A stretch of DNA of 10,707 nt, taken from an uncultured Collinsella sp. (GTDB lineage: Bacteria > Actinomycetota > Coriobacteriia > Coriobacteriales > Coriobacteriaceae). This document shows, in pieces, positions 1-6,128 of the stretch. The stretch is taken from positions 1 through 10,707 of the forward strand of contig UQJA01000067.1 of NCBI GenBank assembly GCA_900541285.1, written 5' to 3'. The translations under genes were made by a program, and so were the position numbers. The notes under the pieces are model-generated. The model searched no databases. It was not told the origin of the DNA and saw nothing but the letters and a program-made list of their open reading frames with translations. Positions within the stretch are counted from its first letter, which is position 1. Each line of letters begins with the position of its first letter.

Positions 1-1169
1 GCCGCCGTCGCGGCAAGTTGCTGGGCGAGCCTAAGCCGGAGGCCAAGCTTCCGGGCGGCGTGGTGCAGCCCTCGTTGCCGTTTGGCGAACCGGAGCCCAC
101 GTCCGAGCCTTCAAGCGAGCAGGAGACGCCGGCCGCCGAGCAGGCTGCTGCCGCCGAGACCGTCGCGCCCGCGCCCGAGGCCACCGAGGCCGCATCGGAG
201 TCCAATGACCGCCTGGCCGCCATGATGCGCCGCAGCGCCCGCCGCGAGGAAGCCTACGTGCCCACCTCGCAGCTCCGCCGCTTCACCCTGCCCGATTCGG
301 CGCCCATCATGCGCCGCGTTATGGGCTTTCTGTCCGACCAGGCCCGCACGCTCATCCATGCCGGCGTGTCACGCGACCGCATCTGCATCGATCCTGGTCC
401 GGGCTTTGGTAAGTCGGCTAACGAAGACATCGTCATCCAGCGCGAGACTGCCAAGATGGCGTCGCTGGGCTATCCGCTCATGTGCGCCGTGTCGCGCAAG
501 CGCTTTGTGGGCGCCGTCTCGGGCGTGACCGAGGCCGCCGAGCGCGATGCCGCTACGTTTGGCGTGTGCCTGGGCGCCATCCAGGCCGGTGCCAACATCG
601 TGCGCGTGCACGACGCCGCGGGTTTTGCGCAGTTCCTGAACGGCTACTGGGCGGTTGCCAAGCCGCAGCCGCGCCGCGCGTTTGTGGCCGTGGGCTCCAA
701 CCTGGGACATCGCTGCGACAACATCCGCGCCGCACGCGAGATGATCGCCGAGATTCCGCTCACCTGCGTGTCCAACTCCTCCAAGATCTACGAGAGCGAG
801 CCTGCCTACGAGACGCGCCAGGACGCGTTTGCCAACGCTGTCATCGAGATCAAGACCGAGCTGGCGCCGTTGGTGCTGCTCGACGAGCTCATGAAGATCG
901 AGGCCGAGCTGGGGCGCGACCGCTCCAAAAAGGCCAAGGCCAACGGCCCGCGCACCATCGACCTGGACCTGCTGTGGATGGACGGCGAGACCCACGGCGG
1001 CAAAAAGCTGCGCCTGCCGCATCCGCTGATCGGCGAGCGCGATTTTGTGCTGGTGCCGCTCGAGGACTTGATGCACGACCCGGCGCGGTTCTTCCGCTAC
1101 AACGGTGTCGAGGTCAAGGAGCCCGAGGACCGCGTGGGCCATATCGTGGGCGAATTGGGGCGTATGTAG
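1..1169 (+). CDS. folPK: Dihydropteroate synthase-HPPK fusion (FolP-FolK), 5'-partial
   Basis: This is a bifunctional folate enzyme. The DHPS part joins p-aminobenzoate to 6-hydroxymethyl-7,8-dihydropterin diphosphate. The HPPK part makes that diphosphate from ATP. The gene enters the window already open (frame begins at base 3), so the N-terminal half of DHPS is missing. Visible DHPS motifs are DPGPGFGK (390-413), SRKRFVG (492-512) and RVHD (603-614). HPPK follows, with GSNLG (693-707), GPRTIDLDLLW (945-977; its two Asp, codons 960 and 966, match the Mg-binding Asp pair of the family) and a LPHPLIGERDFVLVPL-type C-terminal block. Between a HMxGEPK-like stretch at about 20-35 and RRFTLPDSAPIMRR at about 276-317 lies a Pro/Glu/Ala-rich insert of some 75-80 residues that standard DHPS lacks. 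Domain order is DHPS then HPPK, the reverse of the plant fusion. The TAG stop touches the ATG of the next gene. Identification is secure; only the upstream end is unknown. Confidence 0.93.
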   Translation, partial: RRRGKLLGEPKPEAKLPGGVVQPSLPFGEPEPTSEPSSEQETPAAEQAAAAETVAPAPEATEAASESNDRLAAMMRRSARREEAYVPTSQLRRFTLPDSAPIMRRVMGFLSDQARTLIHAGVSRDRICIDPGPGFGKSANEDIVIQRETAKMASLGYPLMCAVSRKRFVGAVSGVTEAAERDAATFGVCLGAIQAGANIVRVHDAAGFAQFLNGYWAVAKPQPRRAFVAVGSNLGHRCDNIRAAREMIAEIPLTCVSNSSKIYESEPAYETRQDAFANAVIEIKTELAPLVLLDELMKIEAELGRDRSKKAKANGPRTIDLDLLWMDGETHGGKKLRLPHPLIGERDFVLVPLEDLMHDPARFFRYNGVEVKEPEDRVGHIVGELGRM

Positions 1170-1871
1170 ATGATCGAGATGAATGCTGTTGCCGCCGGCA
1201 CCGAGCTCGACGCGGCGCGTAGCGCGGGCCGCGAGAGCGTTTCCGCGGGCTGGTGCGCGTGGAGCGCGGGCGATGCTTCGCTGACGTTTTCGCTGGTCGT
1301 GCGTCCGGATGTGAATATGCACGCCTTCCACGGCCTGCCGTTTGTGGCCGCGATGGGCATGATGGATGCGCTTGTGGGCACAGCATCGACGCCGGGCCTG
1401 GGCCTTGCCGGCAAGGTGGGTATCCGGTGGCCGAGCGATATCGTGTGCGGTGCGCCTGCGTTTGAGACGTCGCTCGCGCGTGTTGCCGTGAACGGCGGTG
1501 CCGGTGCCGCGGGCATGTTCGGTGCCGTGACGGTGGATATTGAGCGTTCGGAGTTGAGCGAGCTTGGTGTAGATGTGGCCGACGAAGCGCTGGTCGAGGA
1601 GTTGGCCGCCGCCGTGCTGGCCCGCGTGGACGCCTGGGCGGTTGTTGCCAACACGCCGCAAGGCGCCGCAGGGCCGCTGGCTCCTGTGCTGGGCGAGTAC
1701 TTCGACATGGTGCCGCTGCTGGGTCGCCAAGTTGCGGCGGTGTCGCCCAACGGCTTGCCGCTTGCGGTCGGTGTGTTTGCGGGTCTGGACATCTGGGGCC
1801 GCGCGACCATCAAGACCGATGCCGGCGAGCAAGAGTTTCCGCCCGAGGCCGTACGGATTCGCGGCGTGTAG
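1170..1871 (+). CDS. Biotin-protein-ligase-like protein (BPL/LPL fold, degenerate motifs)
   Basis: A 233-residue protein resembling the catalytic and C-terminal domains of BirA-type biotin-protein ligases. FSLVVRP (about residues 41-47) and IRWPSDIV (about 85-92) match the BPL pattern around the KWPNDI motif. The C-terminus (GLDIWGRATIKT...) matches the small SH3-like BPL domain (G..xGID..G.L). Key residues differ: the KWPND lysine is Arg86, and the GRGRRGR biotinyl-AMP loop is replaced by GRESVSAG (about 20-27). The region after WPSD lacks the GxKxxGIL lysine motif, and the usual STN N-terminal segment is absent. It may therefore be inactive or act on another substrate. The ATG directly follows the folPK stop in the same frame, so the two genes are surely co-transcribed and probably translationally coupled; the only upstream SD-like sequence is GGGG at 1157-1160. 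ATG 1179 is an alternative start. Family assignment is fairly confident, biotin ligase activity is not. Confidence 0.72.
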   Translation: MIEMNAVAAGTELDAARSAGRESVSAGWCAWSAGDASLTFSLVVRPDVNMHAFHGLPFVAAMGMMDALVGTASTPGLGLAGKVGIRWPSDIVCGAPAFETSLARVAVNGGAGAAGMFGAVTVDIERSELSELGVDVADEALVEELAAAVLARVDAWAVVANTPQGAAGPLAPVLGEYFDMVPLLGRQVAAVSPNGLPLAVGVFAGLDIWGRATIKTDAGEQEFPPEAVRIRGV

Positions 1872-1908
1872 TGGTCGGCCACGGCACACGAAGATAACGA
1901 TGGCAACG

Positions 1909-1941
1909 AAGCCCTCCTCGGCCTGCGCCGGGGAGGGCTTT
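1909..1941 (+). terminator. Rho-independent terminator after folPK-BPL-like operon
   Basis: AAGCCCTCC (1909-1917) pairs with GGAGGGCTT (1932-1940). The stem continues through a T-G wobble into CGGC (1919-1922) / GCCG (1927-1930) around a CTGC tetraloop. This gives an unbroken stem of about 14 bp, ending in a short T run (1939-1941). It lies 38 bp after the stop codon. The short U-tract is the only weak point. Confidence 0.75.
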
Positions 1942-1968
1942 CGCGTGACTGCAGGGCGGCATCTCGGT

Positions 1969-2011
1969 CCTATTCCTCAAAACTGAAAATTTTTCGATTT
2001 TGAGGAATAGG
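1969..2011. repeat. Long near-perfect palindrome between convergent genes
   Basis: CCTATTCCTCAAAA (1969-1982) is perfectly inverted at 1998-2011. The 15-nt centre contains a further GAAAA/TTTTC dyad (1985-1989 / 1991-1995), so the whole 43 bp can fold back on itself on either strand. It lies between the forward folPK unit and the reverse-strand coaX, after the forward unit's own terminator. It has no T-run following the stem in either direction. It may aid coaX transcript termination, or be a copy of an interspersed palindromic element. Confidence 0.7.
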
Positions 2012-2068
2012 CTTGGCGAGCATTTGCGGGGACTGTGGCATCGGGCGTGCTCGACTTAAGCCCCTGCT

Positions 2069-2842
2069 CTATCCCAGCTCCTGCATGCGGCGGTAGATTT
2101 CGCAGATGCCCTTGATGGTGAGTTGGCCGTCTACCACGTCGAAGGCATCGGTCGAATCGGCGACGATGCCGGCGAGACCGCCCGTGGCGATAACGGTGGC
2201 GTCCTCGCGGCCCAGCTCGCGCTTCATGCGCGCGACCAGGCCCTCGGCCATGGCGGCGGCGCCCATCACGGCGCCGACCTTGATGCACTCCTCGGTATCG
2301 CGGCCGATGGCGTGCTCGGGCGCCTCGAGCGGAACGCTGGCGAGCTTGGCGGCTCGGGCGGCGAGCGCGTCCATCGAAATGCGGATGCCCGGCGCGATCG
2401 CTCCGCCAATGTAATAGCCGTTCTCATCGATGACGTCGATATTGGTCGCGGTGCCAAAGTCCACCACGATTGCCGGCGCGCCGTAGAAGGTCTCGGCAGC
2501 GACGGCGTTGGCGACGCGATCGGCGCCTACGGCTTGGGGACGCGCCGCGCGCAGCTTGGTCACCGCGGCCGTCTGCGGCCCAATGACGATGGCGTCTGCG
2601 GCAATGCGGTCGGCCACGGCGTGCCATTCGCGCGAGAGCTGCGGCACCACGCCCGCAAAGGCGATCGCGTCGACTGCGTCGAGCGAAAGGCCGTACATCT
2701 TAAAGAAACCCATCAGGCGCACATGGATCTCGTCGGCGGTATAAGAGCGGTCGGTGGGCATGCGCCACGACTGCACCAGCTCGTCTCCGTCAAACAGGCC
2801 CATGGCCGTCTGCGTATTTCCCATATCGATAGCGAGCAGCAT
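2069..2842 (-). CDS. coaX: Type III pantothenate kinase
   Basis: CoaX phosphorylates pantothenate with ATP, the first committed step of coenzyme A synthesis, in the cytosol. The product is 257 residues, normal for the family. It begins MLLAIDMGNTQTAMG (the D.GNT phosphate-binding motif of the ASKHA fold). It carries GADRVAN and then VVDFGTATNIDVI...GGAIAPGI, the type III PanK core, and a late ATGG motif. The start at 2842 is chosen because the protein begins one residue before the conserved motif and has a GGGAG ribosome site (2848-2852 on the plus strand) 5 nt upstream. The frame stays open much further upstream but crosses a tRNA gene, so longer starts are not credible. A TACAAT box (complement of 2879-2884) could be its -10, with no clear -35. 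It converges on the BPL-like gene; birA and coaX neighbourhoods are common in bacteria. Confidence 0.95.
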   Translation of the reverse strand: MLLAIDMGNTQTAMGLFDGDELVQSWRMPTDRSYTADEIHVRLMGFFKMYGLSLDAVDAIAFAGVVPQLSREWHAVADRIAADAIVIGPQTAAVTKLRAARPQAVGADRVANAVAAETFYGAPAIVVDFGTATNIDVIDENGYYIGGAIAPGIRISMDALAARAAKLASVPLEAPEHAIGRDTEECIKVGAVMGAAAMAEGLVARMKRELGREDATVIATGGLAGIVADSTDAFDVVDGQLTIKGICEIYRRMQELG

Positions 2843-2978
2843 GTCTACTCCCGGTGTTGGCATAAAAGGACGCGCACCATTGTATACGTGCCGTCGACGG
2901 CGCTCGGCTGCGATTCGTTTACGGTGATAGGGGCCGAGGGGTTTAAATATGAAGGAATTATGCTCTACGAGATTTTCC

Positions 2979-3007
2979 TTGCCGTTTACCGAACTCTCGC
3001 GTAATAT
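2979..3007 (+). promoter_or_regulatory. Promoter of the initiator tRNA gene
   Basis: A TTGCCG -35 box (2979-2984) and a TAATAT -10 box (3002-3007) are separated by exactly 17 bp and lie about 30 bp before the mature tRNA 5' end. Each hexamer matches the sigma-70-type consensus at four of six positions. The placement is what a stand-alone stable-RNA gene needs. Confidence 0.55.
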
Positions 3008-3038
3008 TCTTTCTTGCGCACATGAGGTGCCCAGACAT

Positions 3039-3115
3039 TGCGGGGTGGAGCAGTCTGGTAGCTCGCCGGGCTCATAACCCGGAGGTCGTAGGTTCAAATC
3101 CTGCCCCCGCGACCA
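3039..3115 (+). tRNA. Initiator tRNA-Met (CAT), encoded CCA
   Basis: A 77-nt cloverleaf starting TGCGGGG and ending CCCCGCG-A-CCA, with the CCA encoded at 3113-3115. The anticodon loop is CTCATAA with CAT at 3073-3075. The anticodon stem CCGGG/CCCGG contains the three consecutive G-C pairs typical of bacterial initiator tRNA. The D-arm (GGAGCAG...GGTAGCTC) and the T-loop TTCAAAT are standard. The first acceptor pair is U1-G72, not Watson-Crick, which fits the initiator rule of a weak 1:72 pair. It stands alone between its own promoter and terminator. Confidence 0.96.
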
Positions 3116-3124
3116 AGAACTTGC

Positions 3125-3154
3125 AGCTCGTCGGCCTAGCCGGCGAGCTTTTTT
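3125..3154 (+). terminator. Rho-independent terminator of the tRNA gene
   Basis: AGCTCG (3125-3130) pairs with CGAGCT (3144-3149). The stem continues through a T-G wobble into CGGC/GCCG around a CTA loop and is followed by six T (3149-3154). It lies 10 nt after the tRNA CCA. A second small hairpin (GGACCG 3164-3169 / CGGTCC 3176-3181) follows it. Confidence 0.88.
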
Positions 3155-3203
3155 GTTATTTCGGGACCGTGTTTTCGGTCCAATTCTCGGCCTCTCAAAC
3201 AAA

Positions 3204-3501
3204 ATCTCGATCTGTAACATCTAGACCCGATTTGGGCGGCTAGGTGTTACAGATCGAGATATACCGGTGGGTTGGGTCGTGTTTGTCTAAATCTGTAACA
3301 CGAGGGACGGATTTTGCCGAGTTGTTGTTATAGATTGAGATTTTATAGCGGGCGGGTCCCGTTTGTCTCGATCTGTAACAGGTAGGGGTCAAAAATGGGT
3401 CTAGATGTTACAGATCTAGATTGTTGAGGATGAGGTGAGAGGAATGTCTCGATCTGTAACAGTAAGACCCGGTTTTGCCGCGTAACTGTTACAGATTGAG
3501 A
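3204..3501. repeat. Array of eight alternating inverted 15-bp arms at 40-41 bp pitch
   Basis: The consensus arm TCTCGATCTGTAACA occurs eight times in strictly alternating orientation. Arms start at 3205(+), 3245(-), 3286(+), 3326(-), 3366(+), 3406(-), 3447(+) and 3487(-). Steps are 40, 41, 40, 40, 40, 41 and 40 bp, leaving 25- or 26-bp intervals. Four arms are perfect; the others differ by one or two bases, mostly at arm positions 4-5. Each plus/minus pair can form a hairpin with a 25-nt loop. The pair at 3205/3245 extends inward via CTAG/CTAG. Loops 1, 2 and 4 share a GACCCG..TTTTG.C-like core, and loop 3 carries it inverted. Intervals between pairs are less alike. It resembles the alternating REP/BIME elements of enterobacteria, or an array of protein-binding sites. 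No ORF of note lies within it. It fills most of the 533-bp gap between the tRNA and the flavoenzyme gene. Confidence 0.85.
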
Positions 3502-3648
3502 TAAACCGACGGGCCGCCCCGCCCATCCCCATCCGCCTGCCGCTACCTGCTGTCCGCCGATTTCCGTTGCGCTGTTGTATTCCCATGCCATATCCTCTAG
3601 ACAACTACGCGGCATCATCGCCGCCGCGCCTACAAGAGAGGAATGTCC

Positions 3649-5679
3649 ATGACCGCACCTGCATCCAAGCTGCTCCAGCCCATTACGGTTGGCCCCCTTG
3701 AGCTCAAGAATCGCATTATGTTCCCGCCGTTGACCACCGGCTACGAGGAGCGCGACGGCTCCATTGGCGAGCGCAGCCTGGCTTTTTACGAGCGCCTGGC
3801 CCGTGGCGGCGTGAGCTACATCGTCATCGGCGACGTTGCTCCCGTCATGACCGCAAGCCCCACGCCCAAGCTGGCGACCGACGCCCAGATCCCCACGTTT
3901 AAGGCCCTGGCCGACGCCGTCCACAAGCACGGCGCCAAGGTCGCGCTGCAGCTGTTCCACCCCGAGTACGATGTGCCCGGTGTCGGCCGCATGGTCATGG
4001 GATCCATGGCCGCCGCCAAGGCCGCGCAGGAGGCCAAGGCCGCCGGCGACGAGGAGACCTTTGCCGCCAAGATGGCCGAGTCCAACGAGATTCGCAAGCA
4101 GGCATACGCCAAGCTGCACCACGACATGCAACACTTTGTGAACGAGGCCACCGTAGAGCAGCTCACCCAGATCAAGGAGGCCATTGCTGCCTCGGCCGCC
4201 CGCGCGCAGCAGGCGGGCATCGACGCCATCGAGGTTCACGGCGACCGTCTGGTGGGTTCGCTGTGCTCGGCCATCCTCAACCAGCGCACCGACGAGTACG
4301 GCGGTTCGTTCGAGAACCGCGTTCGCTACGCGCTGGAGGTCGTCGCTGCCATTAAGGAAGCCGCGCCGCAGCTGATGGTGGAGTACAAGCTCCCCGTGAT
4401 TATGGAGAACCCCGACGGCACGCCGCGCGGCAAGGGCGGCCTGCAGCCCGACGAGGCCTGCGAGTTTGCCAAGCTGCTTGAGGGCGCGGGCATCGACATG
4501 ATCCAGGTCGCACAGGCAAACCACACCGGCAACATGGGCGACACCATTCCGCCCATGGGTGCCATGCCCTACAACTGGACGCTGTCCGTGGCCGAGCGCG
4601 TCAAGGCCCTGGTCTCCGTGCCGGTGGCAACCGTCGGCCGTGTTGTCTCGGTCGAGGCCGGCGAGAAGATTCTGGAAGACGGCGCCGCCGACATCATCGC
4701 CTATGGCCGCTCGCTCATGTGCGACCCCGACATTGCGCTGAAGGCCGCCACGGGTGAGCCCATCCGCGAGTGCCTCAACTGCAACAAGGGCTGTGTCGAC
4801 GCGATTCAAAACCGCAAGTACATTTCGTGCGTGCTCAACGCGGAGAACGGCGACGAGGCGACCATCGCCATTAAGCCGGGCGAGGGCGACAAGAAGATCG
4901 CCGTGGTGGGCGGCGGCATCGCCGGCCTGGAGGCCGCACGCGTGGCGGCCAAGCGCGGCTACGACGTGACCATCTACGAGGCGAGCGATCACTTGGGCGG
5001 CCAGATTGTGCTGGCGGCTGCGCCTCCGCGCAAGGACGAGATCATGCGCTCGGTCGAGTACTACGAGAAGATTCTGCCTGGCCTGGGCGTGAAGGTTGAG
5101 CTCAGCCACGTCGCTACGGCAGAGGACCTCAACGCCGCCGACGCCGCGATTGTGGCCGTAGGCGCGCACGACGTGGTCATCCCCGTTCCGGGTGCCGATT
5201 CGGACAAGGTCGTCTCGAGCTGGGACGTACTGGCCGGCAAGGTGGAGCTTACGGGCCGCGTCGCCGTCATTGGCGGTGGCCTGGTGGGCACCGAGACTGC
5301 CGAGTACCTGCTGCAGCACGGTTGCGAGGTGGCGATTATCGAGATGCTCGACAAGATTGCCGCAGGCGAGTCCGAGACCATTCTGCCGCTGATTATGAGC
5401 GACTTTGCAGAGCACAACGTGGAACAGCACGTGAAGACCCGCCTGACCGCCATTACCGACGAGGGCGTGGAGGCCATTCGCACCACCGAGGACGGCGCCG
5501 AGGAGCCGGTGAAGATCGCTTGCGATTACGTGGTGATGGCCGTGGGCTCCAAAGCCAACGCGTTTGACCTGGATGGCGTGACGGTGCCCGTGACCTGCGT
5601 GGGCGACTGCTCGGGCGAGCGCACCGCCGATATTGCGAGCGCCATTCGTACGGCATATCACGCGGCAAACGAGCTGTAG
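3649..5679 (+). CDS. FMN/4Fe-4S/FAD ene-reductase-like flavoenzyme (2,4-dienoyl-CoA reductase/enoate reductase family)
   Basis: A 676-residue cytosolic flavoenzyme with the architecture of FadH, BaiCD/BaiH and clostridial enoate reductases. An old-yellow-enzyme TIM barrel (about residues 8-360, FMN) comes first. A cluster motif C375-x2-C378-x3-C382-x11-C394 (4Fe-4S) follows, then an FAD domain (VVGGGIAG, Gly421 onward) and an NAD(P)H domain (VIGGGLVG, Gly542 onward). NRTDEYGG-type barrel residues are present (NQRTDEYGGSFENR, about 211-224), as is HTGN (His292). Two oddities stand out. A helical Ala/Lys/Glu-rich insert occupies about 118-165. The segment after EVHG (about 195-198) reads DRLVGSLCS and lacks the tyrosine that FadH has there. 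ATG 3649 is preferred over ATG 3643, because GAGAGGA (3636-3642) sits 6 nt before the former but touches the latter. A weak TTGCGC(3567)/TATCCT(3591) promoter is possible. The substrate cannot be told from sequence. Confidence 0.85.
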   Translation: MTAPASKLLQPITVGPLELKNRIMFPPLTTGYEERDGSIGERSLAFYERLARGGVSYIVIGDVAPVMTASPTPKLATDAQIPTFKALADAVHKHGAKVALQLFHPEYDVPGVGRMVMGSMAAAKAAQEAKAAGDEETFAAKMAESNEIRKQAYAKLHHDMQHFVNEATVEQLTQIKEAIAASAARAQQAGIDAIEVHGDRLVGSLCSAILNQRTDEYGGSFENRVRYALEVVAAIKEAAPQLMVEYKLPVIMENPDGTPRGKGGLQPDEACEFAKLLEGAGIDMIQVAQANHTGNMGDTIPPMGAMPYNWTLSVAERVKALVSVPVATVGRVVSVEAGEKILEDGAADIIAYGRSLMCDPDIALKAATGEPIRECLNCNKGCVDAIQNRKYISCVLNAENGDEATIAIKPGEGDKKIAVVGGGIAGLEAARVAAKRGYDVTIYEASDHLGGQIVLAAAPPRKDEIMRSVEYYEKILPGLGVKVELSHVATAEDLNAADAAIVAVGAHDVVIPVPGADSDKVVSSWDVLAGKVELTGRVAVIGGGLVGTETAEYLLQHGCEVAIIEMLDKIAAGESETILPLIMSDFAEHNVEQHVKTRLTAITDEGVEAIRTTEDGAEEPVKIACDYVVMAVGSKANAFDLDGVTVPVTCVGDCSGERTADIASAIRTAYHAANEL

Positions 5680-5754
5680 TTGAACATCGCGGCCAGGCGG
5701 GGCGGTAGCACGGATCCGTCTCGCCCGGCTGTGTCCCGTCGGGTGTCAACCGGT

Positions 5755-5795
5755 GCGGGGCCTGCAAGCGCAGCGGGTCCCGCCCTTTTTGTTTT
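5755..5795 (+). terminator. Rho-independent terminator after the flavoenzyme gene
   Basis: GCGGGG (5755-5760) pairs with TCCCGC (5778-5783). An inner CTGC/GCAG stem surrounds an AAGC loop, and a T-rich tail with five then four T (5786-5795) follows. It lies about 75 bp after the stop codon. Confidence 0.7.
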
Positions 5796-5824
5796 GCTCC
5801 GGTGGATGGCAATGCGCGGTAATC

Positions 5825-5953
5825 ATGAGGAGTGAGGACGTCTACTGCCTCGCAGATCACTCAAAATTATTGGGGGAGGGGTTAATAACTATATCCTCTA
5901 TACCAAAGGATATAAAGAGATGCCAATTTTGCCGACAAGCGAATGACGATTAG
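5825..5953 (+). CDS. Possible 42-residue cysteine-containing small protein
   Basis: A short ATG-initiated frame begins MRSEDVYC and ends KRCQFCRQANDD, with a CxxC pair near the C-terminus and one more Cys at residue 8. This could be part of a small metal-binding site. No good ribosome site precedes it (CGCGGTAATC), and it contains an 8-bp dyad (TATATCCT 5890-5897 / AGGATATA 5907-5914). Base composition is AT-richer than the neighbouring genes. I do not recognise a family. It may be a chance frame or the end of a decayed gene. Confidence 0.22.
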   Translation: MRSEDVYCLADHSKLLGEGLITISSIPKDIKRCQFCRQANDD

Positions 5954-6012
5954 CTGCGAGTCAGCTACCAGCGTAAATAATCGATAAAGAAATGTCGTAA
6001 TTTGGTGCCAAA
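5951..6012. promoter_or_regulatory. AT-rich intergenic stretch with small dyads
   Basis: The gap before the HTH gene (5796-6119) is visibly AT-richer than the rest of the window. It contains dyads TAGCTG/CAGCTA (5951-5956 / 5962-5967, 5-nt gap) and TTTGG/CCAAA (6001-6005 / 6008-6012). These could be operator-like sites for the adjacent DNA-binding protein, but nothing proves it. Apart from the doubtful small ORF I see no gene here. Confidence 0.3.
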
Positions 6013-6049
6013 TGCCCAGATAACGCCGCGTCTATTTTAATTAACTGCT

Positions 6050-6078
6050 TTGAGCAAACAGTAAAATGCTACTATCTA
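6050..6078 (+). promoter_or_regulatory. Candidate promoter of the HTH gene
   Basis: TTGAGC (6050-6055) and TATCTA (6073-6078) are 17 bp apart, about 50 bp before the HTH start codon. An overlapping TG-extended box (TGCTACTAT, 6068-6076) is an alternative -10. The hexamers are only moderate matches. Confidence 0.35.
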
Positions 6079-6128
6079 ACTTGCACGTAAGAAAGCAGAT
6101 TAACGGTTAAGGCTAAGAAGTGGCAGGT

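Noticed and set aside
369..1889. Open minus-strand frame of 506 codons opposite folPK and the BPL-like gene
   Set aside because: The translation is Arg/His-rich with no domain, and it spans two well-supported forward genes and their junction.
2843..3220. Extension of coaX upstream to 3220
   Set aside because: It would read through the tRNA gene and its terminator; the conserved kinase motif begins right after the start at 2842, which has its own ribosome site.
3204..3501. CRISPR array
   Set aside because: Repeats are only 15 bp, alternate in orientation, the intervals are partly related to one another, and there are no cas genes in the window.
3039..3501. tRNA-anchored integrated element after the tRNA-fMet gene
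   Set aside because: No integrase and no second copy of the tRNA 3' end were seen in the window.
3643..3648. ATG 3643 as start of the flavoenzyme gene
   Set aside because: It directly abuts the GAGAGGA ribosome site with no spacer, whereas ATG 3649 has a 6-nt spacer.
3343..5661. Open minus-strand frame of 772 codons opposite the flavoenzyme gene
   Set aside because: It mirrors the codon bias of the real forward gene, gives a His/Gly/Leu-rich low-sense protein and lacks a recognisable domain; the forward frame has complete cofactor motifs.
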